Of a DNA stretch of 7,886 nt, positions 1-6,243 are shown piece by piece (position 1 is the stretch's first letter; the number at the start of each line of letters is the position of its first letter). The translations under genes were made by a program, and so were the position numbers. Source of the DNA: an uncultured Saprospiraceae bacterium (GTDB lineage: Bacteria; Bacteroidota; Bacteroidia; Chitinophagales; Saprospiraceae); the NCBI GenBank assembly GCA_937930625.1, contig CALHBW010000420.1, positions 1-7,886 of the forward strand. The letters run 5' to 3'. Under the pieces are notes generated by a model. The model worked only from the letters and a program-made list of their open reading frames with translations, did no database searches and had not been told where the DNA came from.

Positions 1-1
1 A

Positions 2-949
2 CCTATCTTGATGGGTATCGTTGGTAAGCAAGTACGCTCACAAGGTTTGAATGCTTCTGGTCTTGCCAGCTTACTCGGTGGTCAAAAAGACTATCTAAAA
101 GCTGCTCTTCCTTCTGGTATGGGCGATGAGCTTGGTCTTGGTAGCTTGCTTGGTGGCGTCAAAGGTGCTGCGGGCAATGTAGCCAATGCCGCTTCAAATG
201 TAGGTGGTAAAGCTACTGCGGCAGCAGGTGCTGGTGCAGCAGCAGCAGCAGGTGCAGCCAAAAAAGGTGGTAGTTTCTTGAGATGGTTGTTGCCATTATT
301 AGCAGTTGTTCTTATCGGTGGTTGGTTATTGAGCCGCATGGGTTGTGCAAATCCTGCCGGTGATATGGCTGACAAAGCTGTTGACACAACTAAAAAAGCA
401 ACCACTACTGTTGTAGAAGGTGCTAAAGATGCAGGTGAGGCAGTAGTTGACGGTGCTAAAACCGTTGGTGGTGCAGTTACAGGTTTCGGTTCAAAAGTAG
501 TGAACGGTATCAAATCATTCGAATTACCGGGTGGTGGTAAAGTGAGCTTCAAAGAAGGTACTTTCGGTGACAAATTCACCAGCTTCTTGGGTATCAACTC
601 TACTAAAGTAGGTGAGCGTTTCACTTTCGACAACTTGACATTTGCCACAGGTTCGGCTAATCTTTCTGCTGAGTCACTCAAAGAAGTGGCAGAATGTGCG
701 AAAGTACTCAAAGCCTTCCCTAAAGTACACATCAACATCGAAGGTCACACTGATGCTTCGGGCGATGCTGCGAAAAACCAAACACTTTCTTTGGCTCGCG
801 CAGATGCTGTTAAAAACCAACTGGCGAAATCAGGTATCAGTGCCAACCGTTTGACTACACAAGGTCTTGGTTCAAGCAAGCCTGTCAATGCGGGCAATCC
901 AAGAGCTGCAGAAAACCGTCGTGTAGAAGTTGTTGTAACTAAGAGATAA
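2..949 (+). CDS. DUF937/OmpA-type envelope protein, 5' end outside window
   Basis: This is the 3' part of an OmpA family protein; the frame stays open to the left edge, so the true start lies upstream and the first in-window TTG (8) or ATG (11) is probably not the start. Residues are numbered from the TTG at 8. Residues 1-48 resemble the end of a DUF937 (YidB-like) domain, from recall of that family's Gly/Leu-rich style. A Gly/Ala-rich linker follows (about 50-88), then one hydrophobic membrane segment (about 93-108) ending in Arg-Met-Gly-Cys, then a second low-complexity Ala/Thr/Val/Gly stretch. Residues about 205-313 form an OmpA C-terminal domain, with FATGSANL, the IEGHTDASGD core and the ending NPRAAENRRVEVVV. 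In this family the domain binds peptidoglycan non-covalently, so the protein probably links a membrane to the cell wall. It lacks an OmpA beta-barrel in the visible part. A GCA-rich microsatellite codes for part of the linker. The OmpA assignment is firm; the DUF937 call is moderate. Confidence 0.9.
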   Translation, partial: PILMGIVGKQVRSQGLNASGLASLLGGQKDYLKAALPSGMGDELGLGSLLGGVKGAAGNVANAASNVGGKATAAAGAGAAAAAGAAKKGGSFLRWLLPLLAVVLIGGWLLSRMGCANPAGDMADKAVDTTKKATTTVVEGAKDAGEAVVDGAKTVGGAVTGFGSKVVNGIKSFELPGGGKVSFKEGTFGDKFTSFLGINSTKVGERFTFDNLTFATGSANLSAESLKEVAECAKVLKAFPKVHINIEGHTDASGDAAKNQTLSLARADAVKNQLAKSGISANRLTTQGLGSSKPVNAGNPRAAENRRVEVVVTKR

Positions 950-950
950 T

Positions 951-1010
951 ACGAGTTACGGGTTACGAGTTCACGGGTTACAAAATAACTCGCAACTCGA
1001 AACACGCAAC
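951..1010. repeat. imperfect inverted repeat with two tandem units
   Basis: Starting one base after the OmpA-type gene's stop codon there are two near-identical units (951-964 and 965-980, both ACGAGTT followed by ACGGGTT). Positions 955-971 pair with 994-1010 at 14 of 17 places, and the pairing continues inward with a one-base bulge. The style is that of short dispersed intergenic repeats common in Bacteroidota. It could fold in the mRNA 3' end, but there is no adjacent T run, so it is not itself a typical terminator. Confidence 0.6.
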
Positions 1011-1055
1011 CAGAAAAAGAATTTGTTGCTTTTTGATAGATTCGTTTTCATTTTC

Positions 1056-1093
1056 ACGGGCAGAAGTGTTATACACTTCTGCCCGTTTTTTTT
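1056..1093 (+). terminator. strong Rho-independent terminator
   Basis: A perfect 13-bp stem (1057-1069 with 1073-1085; arm CGGGCAGAAGTGT) closes a 3-nt TAT loop and is followed by eight T residues (1086-1093). An A-T pair extends the stem by one. It lies about 107 nt after the stop of the OmpA-type gene and should end that transcript. It ends only 25 nt before the GT9 start, leaving very little room for a separate downstream promoter. The reverse strand has no equally good U tract, so the direction is +. Confidence 0.9.
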
Positions 1094-1118
1094 GTGAGGC
1101 AATGAGAAAATTGTATGT

Positions 1119-2075
1119 TTGGAGGTGAAGAAAATTTTAATCATACGGTTTAGTTCCATTGGCGATATTGTGCTAACTACACCCGTCGTGCGCTGCCTCA
1201 AGCAACAAATGAATGTCGAGCTACATTTTCTCACGAAATCAGCTTATAAAAACATCCTCTCTCCCAATCCATATATCAACAAAATTTGGACAATTGATAA
1301 GGAAATCAATGAAGTCATTCGTGATTTAAAAGCCGAAAAATACGACCACATCATCGACCTGCACCACAACCTCCGTACACTCCGCGTCAAGCTCAATTTG
1401 GGCGTCCCTGCCACATCATTTCCCAAACTGAATATCGAAAAATGGTTATTGACTAATTTGAAAATCAATCAATTACCCAACATTCATATTGTTGATAGAT
1501 ATTTTGAAACCGCAAAAAAATTAGGTGTAAAAAATGACAACGCAGGATTAGATTATTTCATCCCGCCCAATGAAGAAATTGATACCACCAAATTCGGATT
1601 TACTCCAAACGAATATATCGCTTTTGCCATCGGAGCTAAATTTGCAACTAAGCGATTACCCACACATAAAATTGTCGAAATTTGCAAGGTACTCCCCTCC
1701 CCTATCGTCCTGCTTGGTAGCAAAGCAGATGCTGCAAATGGAAAATTGATTTCCGAAAAATCCGGCACACACGTATTCAATGCCTGTGGACAATTTTCCT
1801 TACACGGCTCAGCATCATGGGTGCAGCAATCGCATTTGCTTATTACACATGATACGGGCTTGATGCACATTGGCGCAGCCTTCAAAAAACGCATTATCAG
1901 CATTTGGGGCAATACCGTACCTGCTTTCGGCATGTACCCGTATCAGACTGATTATGAGACAATTGAAGTAGAAAATCTAAAATGCAGACCTTGTTCTAAG
2001 ATTGGTTATCAGGAATGTCCGAAAGGACATTTTCGGTGCATGGAGGATATTGATATAAAGAAAATTATACTCTAA
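1119..2075 (+). CDS. glycosyltransferase family 9 (heptosyltransferase-like)
   Basis: This is a GT-B fold glycosyltransferase of family GT9, the family of ADP-heptose:LPS heptosyltransferases, expected to be cytoplasmic or on the inner face of the membrane and to add a sugar to a lipid-linked envelope glycan. The N-terminus has the family signature KKILIIRFSSIGDIVLTTPVVR. Near residue 245 is the nucleotide-sugar site HDTGLMHIGAA, followed by IISIWGNTVPAFGMYPY. The C-terminus has four cysteines (289, 292, 300, 307) in a CRPCSKIG...CPKGHFRC pattern that I recall from Bacteroidota members; its role is unknown to me. At 318 aa it is near normal length. The start is unclear: TTG 1119 or GTG 1125 are the only standard starts in frame after the stop at 1095, and no ATG is in frame. 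GTG 1125 gives the more typical MKKIL beginning. Its stop codon overlaps the end of the repeat element downstream. Substrate and sugar cannot be told from sequence. Confidence 0.9.
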   Translation: MEVKKILIIRFSSIGDIVLTTPVVRCLKQQMNVELHFLTKSAYKNILSPNPYINKIWTIDKEINEVIRDLKAEKYDHIIDLHHNLRTLRVKLNLGVPATSFPKLNIEKWLLTNLKINQLPNIHIVDRYFETAKKLGVKNDNAGLDYFIPPNEEIDTTKFGFTPNEYIAFAIGAKFATKRLPTHKIVEICKVLPSPIVLLGSKADAANGKLISEKSGTHVFNACGQFSLHGSASWVQQSHLLITHDTGLMHIGAAFKKRIISIWGNTVPAFGMYPYQTDYETIEVENLKCRPCSKIGYQECPKGHFRCMEDIDIKKIIL

Positions 2076-2127
2076 AACACGTCTGCCATTTGAAAAATCT
2101 ATCAATACCCCGCATCTTTGAATACCC

Positions 2128-2159
2128 CGTTTACTAAACTTCAAAAAGTTTAGTAAACG
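2128..2159. repeat. 14-bp perfect hairpin, copy 1
   Basis: Positions 2128-2141 (CGTTTACTAAACTT) pair perfectly with 2146-2159 around a 4-nt loop. The same sequence recurs as a hairpin about 80 bp downstream. There is no T run after it on the + strand, so alone it is not a classic terminator. Confidence 0.85.
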
Positions 2160-2209
2160 TGAGTAATGCACTGATTTTTAGATGATTACAAAAATATGTT
2201 CTCCGCTTA

Positions 2210-2240
2210 CGTTTACCAAACTTGAAAAGTTTAGTAAACG
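2210..2240. repeat. 14-bp hairpin, copy 2
   Basis: Positions 2210-2223 pair with 2227-2240 around a GAA loop with a single mismatch (C at 2217 where copy 1 has T). The right arm is identical to that of copy 1. A T-rich stretch begins about 10 nt later (2251-2256), so it could contribute weakly to ending the GT9 transcript. Confidence 0.8.
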
Positions 2241-2436
2241 GATTACTTATATTTTTTGTTTTATTTAAAATATTCTTAACTTATAAAATACTATTTTTAA
2301 GTAAAATAGAAATGTAGAAATATTTTTTGTTTTAAAAATATCGACATTTAAAAAGATGTGGGGTATCGATAGATTTGAAAAATGTCAGCCGTGTTTTCAG
2401 TCCGAAATGAAAGGCATTTCTTTATTTTCCTCGAAG

Positions 2437-2454
2437 TCAAATTATATAATTTGA
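2437..2454. repeat. 18-bp perfect AT-rich palindrome
   Basis: TCAAATTATATAATTTGA reads the same on both strands. It lies between the MITE-like element and the long hairpin at 2469-2535, far from any gene start, so an operator role is unlikely. A small hairpin (GAAATG/CATTTC, 2404-2420) sits just before it. Confidence 0.6.
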
Positions 2455-2468
2455 TTTAACTTTTACCC

Positions 2469-2535
2469 CTCATTTTGAGTAAAATACACGGCTGACATTT
2501 TGCAAATGGCAGACGAGTATTTTACTCAAAATGAG
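2469..2535. repeat. 67-bp long hairpin made of MITE-end sequences
   Basis: Positions 2469-2500 pair with 2504-2535 at 29 of 32 places around a TGC loop; the outer 19 bp are perfect (2469-2487 with 2517-2535). The inner part (2486-2515) repeats both tips of the element at 2074-2397 in reverse orientation: ACACGGCTGACATTT is the complement of its right end and CAAATGGCAGACG that of its left end. This looks like an internally deleted copy. It starts 4 nt past the stop codon of the - strand CCA gene, so its transcript would end in this very stable hairpin. The - strand lacks a T run after it, so it would be an atypical terminator or a 3' stabilising structure. Confidence 0.7.
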
Positions 2536-2539
2536 CGAT

Positions 2540-3976
2540 TTAAGCATCTTTATTTTTTTCTAATTTAATTTTCAATCCAATCTCCTCCCCTTTCACCAAC
2601 ATAAATTGATACGCCTCATCATATTCATTCTGAATATCCCCATCAAGAATGGCTTCACGAATTGCATTTTTGATAATACCTACTTCACGCGAAGGCGAAA
2701 TGCCAAAAGTCTCCATAATCAATTCCCCTGTGATAGGCGGTTGCCAATTACGAAGGCGGTCATTTTCTTCGACTTCGATGAGTTTTTCGCGCACCAGTTC
2801 GTAATTACTCAGGTAGCGTTTCACTTTTTTAGGGTTTTTAGAGGTAATATCTGCCTCACACAAAATCATCAAATCATCAATATCGTCACCTGCCTCAAAA
2901 AGTAGGCGTCGAATCGCCGAATCCGTGATATTTTCCTTAGTCAATGAAATCGGACGCAAGTGCAGACGCACGAGTTTTTGAACGTACTTCATTTTGGTGT
3001 CATTCGGCAGACGGAGTTTGCGAAAGATACGCGGTGTCCACTTTGCACCGAGTGCTTCGTGACCATGAAATGTCCAGCCCACTGCCGGGTCAAAGCGTTG
3101 AGTGGGCGGTTTGGCGATATCGTGCATCAATGCCGCCCAACGCAGCCAAATATTATTCGTTTTTTTACAAATATTATCAATGACTTCTAGTGTATGATAA
3201 AAATTGTCTTTGTGGCGAACGCCGTTTTTGACTTTTACCCCCTGCAAATTTGCCATTTCAGGAAAAATCAATTCCAACAAACCACTATCAAACAACAACT
3301 TAAAACCCACAGAAGGCTTTTCCGACATCAGAATTTTTTCCAATTCCGTCGTGATACGTTCTTGCGAAATAATTTTAATTCTATCCCTGTTCGCCTTGAT
3401 AGATTTAAAGGTAACAGGGTCGATTTCAAAGTGCAACTGTGAAGCAAAACGTATGGCACGCATCATACGTAGCGGGTCGTCCGAAAAGGTGCGTCCGGGT
3501 TCGAGTGGTGTACGAAGAATGCGTCGTTCCAAATCCACCAAACCATTAAAAGGATCTACTATCGTACCGAAATTATATTCATTCAAACTAACCGCTAAAG
3601 CATTGATAGTCAAATCTCTGCGATTTTGGTCATCTTCGAGTGTGCCGTCTTCTACTTGAGGTTTGCGGGAGTTTGTGCGATAGGATTCGCGGCGCGCACC
3701 GACGAATTCTATTTCCATATCTTTATAGATAAACATGGCTGTACCAAAGCGACTATACACAGTTACCTTCGGTCGTGGAAAGAGGTTGTCTGCAATACGC
3801 TCTGCCAACTCAATACCGCTACCTACACATACAATATCCATATCTTTGGAGCGACGCGCGAGTAACCTATCACGTACATAGCCGCCCACCACATATGTAG
3901 GGTAGCCGAGTTCCTCAGCAACTTTGCTGACCAATTGGAAAATATCTCGCTCTTCAGGCTTTATATCGAATAACAT
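2540..3976 (-). CDS. cca: CCA tRNA nucleotidyltransferase with HD domain
   Basis: This is a class II tRNA nucleotidyltransferase/poly(A) polymerase family enzyme, which adds or repairs the 3' CCA end of tRNAs in the cytoplasm using CTP and ATP. The head domain has VVGGYVRDRLL (GG at 31-32), the metal-binding carboxylates D45 and D47 (KDMDIV) with E90 (EIEFVGARRESY), and RRDLTINALA (119-128). The nucleotide-reading/neck region has DDPLRMMRAIRFA (166-178) and SQERITTELEKIL (204-216). A C-terminal HD domain follows, with H261 (FYHTLEVID), LMHDIAKP (H285, D286) and FHGHE (303-307). In related enzymes such HD domains carry phosphatase or phosphodiesterase activity. The 478-aa length is normal for Bacteroidota. 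It could be a poly(A) polymerase by homology, but a single all-purpose CCA enzyme is more likely here. It is convergent with GT9 and divergent from DUF1800. The start is the ATG, with the hexamer repeat ending 5 nt upstream. Confidence 0.95.
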   Translation of the reverse strand: MLFDIKPEERDIFQLVSKVAEELGYPTYVVGGYVRDRLLARRSKDMDIVCVGSGIELAERIADNLFPRPKVTVYSRFGTAMFIYKDMEIEFVGARRESYRTNSRKPQVEDGTLEDDQNRRDLTINALAVSLNEYNFGTIVDPFNGLVDLERRILRTPLEPGRTFSDDPLRMMRAIRFASQLHFEIDPVTFKSIKANRDRIKIISQERITTELEKILMSEKPSVGFKLLFDSGLLELIFPEMANLQGVKVKNGVRHKDNFYHTLEVIDNICKKTNNIWLRWAALMHDIAKPPTQRFDPAVGWTFHGHEALGAKWTPRIFRKLRLPNDTKMKYVQKLVRLHLRPISLTKENITDSAIRRLLFEAGDDIDDLMILCEADITSKNPKKVKRYLSNYELVREKLIEVEENDRLRNWQPPITGELIMETFGISPSREVGIIKNAIREAILDGDIQNEYDEAYQFMLVKGEEIGLKIKLEKNKDA

Positions 3977-3981
3977 CGGTA

Positions 3982-4005
3982 AAGTTCAAGTTCAAGTTCA
4001 AGTTC
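3982..4005. repeat. (AAGTTC)4 hexamer tandem repeat in the CCA gene leader
   Basis: Four perfect copies of AAGTTC end 5 nt before the start codon of the CCA gene, and degenerate copies continue to about 4030. On the gene's strand it reads GAACTT four times, in the position where a ribosome binding site would be. Such repeats can change copy number by slippage, which could alter leader length and translation. Confidence 0.8.
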
Positions 4006-4076
4006 AAATACAAATTTAAACTCAAACTTCGTGATAATCAATAATTCATGCCCTGATATTAAGTAATTGAATTGTA

Positions 4077-4106
4077 CTATGGACTATCAACTACGGACTA
4101 CGGACT
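4077..4106. repeat. dispersed 30-bp repeat, copy A
   Basis: This copy begins CTATGGACTATCAACTAC and matches 6233-6262 at 29 of 30 bases in the same orientation. It contains the sub-repeats CTACGGA and CGGACTA. The two copies bracket the DUF1800 gene. It is likely a small intergenic repeat family of the host genome. Confidence 0.85.
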
Positions 4107-4115
4107 GATTTTTAA

Positions 4116-4123
4116 CAAAAGTA
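4116..4123 (-). promoter_or_regulatory. candidate Bacteroidota -7 promoter element for the CCA gene
   Basis: On the - strand this reads TACTTTTG, a full match to the TAnnTTTG -7 element of the Bacteroidota primary sigma factor. No well-spaced -33 TTTG is seen upstream, and the implied leader is about 130 nt, running through the dispersed repeat and the hexamer repeat. The call rests on one short motif. Confidence 0.35.
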
Positions 4124-4171
4124 CAAAGAAGTCAGCAAGTTAGTTCCTTTCCAGTCACAAAAAAATTAAAG

Positions 4172-4187
4172 TGCATATTTGTATGCA
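4172..4187. promoter_or_regulatory. small palindrome TGCATA-TTTG-TATGCA
   Basis: A perfect 6-bp inverted repeat with a 4-bp spacer lies about 195 bp before the DUF1800 start and about 195 bp before the CCA gene start. It has the shape of a dimeric repressor site but could be chance in AT-rich DNA. Confidence 0.3.
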
Positions 4188-4339
4188 ACATTTTAAACAT
4201 ATTTTGCGTCTCAACAATATAATTACCCACCGCCTACCCCACCTTGGCCCACGTCTCGCAATTTAATATATTTCCATTCCGAGAACCTGTAAACATATCT
4301 TGTTTTTCGAGAATGATTGTATATAGAAAAATTATTAAC

Positions 4340-4360
4340 TGATGTTACGCGATAACATCA
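4340..4360. promoter_or_regulatory. palindrome upstream of DUF1800 gene, possible operator
   Basis: TGATGTTA (4340-4347) and TAACATCA (4353-4360) are perfect 8-bp inverted repeats with a CGCGA spacer, 21 bp before the DUF1800 start codon. The position fits an operator or a leader hairpin controlling the DUF1800-DUF1501 pair. No regulator gene is present in the window to connect with it. Confidence 0.45.
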
Positions 4361-4381
4361 TTCCTAAAACCACTTTATTGT

Positions 4382-6178
4382 ATGAAGTTTTACTTTCAAC
4401 TATTTTTACTCTCATGCTTACCATATTGGGTTGTGGCACAGACTTATCCCGACCATTTCGGAACGGGGCAATACATAGGTATCAGCGTATCTTCAAGCAA
4501 TGAAGACGCTGACAATTCTGCCCTTAATTCGGTCAACGGTACGGGCATCACACCTGATTTGGTGGGCGCATCCCGTTTTCTGGCTCAAGCTACGATGGGA
4601 TATAATTACGAACAAATCGAATATCTAAGTCAAATAGGTATAGACGCTTGGCTTGATGAGCAATTTGATGCGCCAAAGGCATCCTATGCCGAAACCTATC
4701 GCATGATTTACGATAGTGCGCTTGCAATCATTCCGGAAATTGATGCAGAAAGGAACGAATACATGAGTTATACCTTCTATGAAATGCTGGTCAAACAACC
4801 GGATTTTCTACGACATAAAATTGCTTTTGCCCTAAGTCAAATTCTGGTTATCTCCCCTGCTACCAGCAATTTGGGTGGCAGAGGTTTTGGCAATTCTGAC
4901 TATTACGATATTTTGTATCAGGGTGCTTTTGGCAATTACCGTGATATGCTGTATGACGTTACGGTTCATATGTCGATGGGTGTCTATTTGAGTGCTTTCC
5001 AAAACCGTAAAGCAGATTTTGCACTCGGCACCTATCCTGATGAGAATTATGCGCGAGAAATCATGCAGTTATTCACCATCGGCTTGTTGGAATTGAATAA
5101 TGACGGCACAGAAAAACTGGACGCCAACGGCAACCTCATCCCCACCTACGACATCAAAGATGTACAAGAATTATCAAAAGTTTTCACGGGTCTTGGCTGC
5201 GGTGCTACCGACGATGGCTCCGAGCCGACCTTCCTGAAAAACAGAGGTCAGACTGATTTTACCGTACCCATGACCATGTACGATGCCTACCATGATAAGG
5301 GTGAAAAAAAGATGATCGACGGTACGATACTGCCCGCCAATCAAACGGGTTTGCAAGATGTCAATGACGCGATTGATATGTTATTCAATCATCCGAATAT
5401 CGCGCCTTTTATCAGTATTCGCTTGATTCAGCAATTGGTAAAATCCAACCCCTCACCCGCATATGTCAATCGGGTTGCCAATGCCTTTAATAATAACGGA
5501 CAAGGAGTTAGAGGTGATTTAAAAGCTGTTGTGAAAGCTATTTTGACCGACCCCGAAGCACGAAATTGTAACCTGATTGACAGCCCTGAAGCCGGAAAAC
5601 TCCTACAACCCATAGAAAGACTCACCAACCTGTTTTTAGCATTTGATGTTAGTACTCCTTCGGGAAAAATTTGGTTCAGAGACGAAGTGGACATCGGCAC
5701 AACACTCGAACAATCTTTTTTGGCTGCGCCTTCCGTCTTCAATTTCTTTTCTCCGTTTTATGCTGAAAAAGAATACGTACAACCCAACGATATGGTTTCT
5801 CCCGAATTTCAAATTCTCAATGCTACTTCCGGCATTTACTACCTCAATACCATTGAAACTTCTGTCAAAACCCGACCTTTCAAAAATAGAACTGCCATCT
5901 CCGATACAGGGCTTTCATTCGCCTACAATCCCGAAGACAACCCCGTATTTGACCTTAGCGATGAGCTAAATATTCTCAATTCGCAAGGGCTTTCGGCACT
6001 ACTGGACCGACTCAATTTGCTGCTGTGCAGAGGACAATTATCTGCCGAAGCCAAATCTGTTATCCAAAATACCATCACCCAATATCAAACCACCATAGGC
6101 AGCTATACCCCCGAAAGAACCGTCCAAGATGCCCTGTATTTCATCATGGTTTCCCCTAATTATGCAATTCTTAAATAA
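4382..6178 (+). CDS. DUF1800 family exported protein
   Basis: This 598-aa protein belongs to the DUF1800 family, which has no established reaction. It begins with a Sec-type signal peptide (hydrophobic residues 4-18, likely cut after VVA at about 19, before QTYPDHFG). The family region starts near residue 62 with ASRFLAQATMG and continues with GIDAWLDEQF (87-95), DFLRHKIAFALSQILVIS (141-158), and the diagnostic DENYAREIMQLFTIGL (220-235) followed by KDVQELSKVFTGLG. It ends SPNYAILK, with no added sorting domain such as a type IX secretion tail. The length is in the family's usual range. The start is the only good ATG and directly precedes the signal peptide; no Shine-Dalgarno is seen, as usual in this phylum. 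The DUF1501 gene follows after 92 bp, the usual partner order. The protein probably acts in the periplasm or on the outer surface. Family assignment is firm; role is unknown. Confidence 0.93.
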   Translation: MKFYFQLFLLSCLPYWVVAQTYPDHFGTGQYIGISVSSSNEDADNSALNSVNGTGITPDLVGASRFLAQATMGYNYEQIEYLSQIGIDAWLDEQFDAPKASYAETYRMIYDSALAIIPEIDAERNEYMSYTFYEMLVKQPDFLRHKIAFALSQILVISPATSNLGGRGFGNSDYYDILYQGAFGNYRDMLYDVTVHMSMGVYLSAFQNRKADFALGTYPDENYAREIMQLFTIGLLELNNDGTEKLDANGNLIPTYDIKDVQELSKVFTGLGCGATDDGSEPTFLKNRGQTDFTVPMTMYDAYHDKGEKKMIDGTILPANQTGLQDVNDAIDMLFNHPNIAPFISIRLIQQLVKSNPSPAYVNRVANAFNNNGQGVRGDLKAVVKAILTDPEARNCNLIDSPEAGKLLQPIERLTNLFLAFDVSTPSGKIWFRDEVDIGTTLEQSFLAAPSVFNFFSPFYAEKEYVQPNDMVSPEFQILNATSGIYYLNTIETSVKTRPFKNRTAISDTGLSFAYNPEDNPVFDLSDELNILNSQGLSALLDRLNLLLCRGQLSAEAKSVIQNTITQYQTTIGSYTPERTVQDALYFIMVSPNYAILK

Positions 6179-6190
6179 CGTCGATAGCCA

Positions 6191-6243
6191 ATAGTCCATA
6201 GACGATAGGCAGTCGTAACTATTGCGCCCTATCTATGGACTAT
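6191..6243. repeat. hairpin repeat in the DUF1800-DUF1501 spacer
   Basis: ATAGTCCATAG (6191-6201) pairs perfectly with CTATGGACTAT (6233-6243), and ATAGG (6205-6209) pairs with CCTAT (6228-6232) across a 3-nt bulge. The hairpin fills the gap between the two genes. It has no T run and so need not stop transcription; it may set the relative mRNA level of the two genes or simply be a passenger repeat. Confidence 0.7.

Larger units (their letters stand above)
2074..2397. mobile_element. MITE-like element with 46-bp imperfect terminal inverted repeats
   Basis: Positions 2074-2119 and 2352-2397 are inverted repeats matching at 39 of 46 places (outer sequence AAAACACG...CGTGTTTT). They enclose about 230 bp with no credible gene. 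Inside are two copies of a hairpin (2128-2159 and 2210-2240), a 15-nt direct repeat (2249-2263 and 2320-2334, ATATTTTTTGTTTTA) and a 9-nt direct repeat AATACCCCG (2104 and 2121). The size, long terminal repeats and lack of coding fit a miniature inverted-repeat transposable element. No clear target-site duplication is visible, and no transposase is present. An alternative is a structured element that serves as a two-way transcription stop between the convergent genes. The left terminal repeat supplies the last two bases of the GT9 stop codon. Confidence 0.55.
3977..4381. other. 405-bp divergent intergenic region
   Basis: This spacer separates the - strand CCA gene from the + strand DUF1800 gene and must hold promoters for both. 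It contains a hexamer tandem repeat, one copy of a dispersed repeat, a candidate - strand promoter element, and two small palindromes (listed separately). I see no ORF with family similarity, no tRNA and no other RNA gene. A C-rich patch (4228-4256) stands out from the AT-rich surroundings but has no recognisable meaning. Confidence 0.7.

Noticed and set aside
91..738. 215-aa open frame on the - strand opposite the OmpA-type gene
   Set aside because: It is antisense to a clear OmpA domain gene, is Pro/Ala/Thr-rich as expected from the complement of Gly/Ala codons, and matches no family.
1037..1044. TAGATTCG as a -7 promoter element for GT9
   Set aside because: It matches only 5 of 6 fixed positions, and the nearest TTTG (1022-1025) is too close for a -33 element; too weak to list.
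2076..2539. Possible small gene or toxin-antitoxin pair between the convergent genes
   Set aside because: The longest frames are short, AT-rich and cross the inverted repeats; none has a recognisable start context or protein motif.
3204..3659. 151-aa + strand open frame inside the CCA gene
   Set aside because: It lies fully opposite the conserved CCA enzyme and has no recognisable domain; it is a by-product of codon use.
3977..4381. Possible tRNA or riboswitch in the divergent spacer
   Set aside because: I found no cloverleaf, no conserved tRNA arm sequences and no known riboswitch core; only short palindromes and repeats are present.
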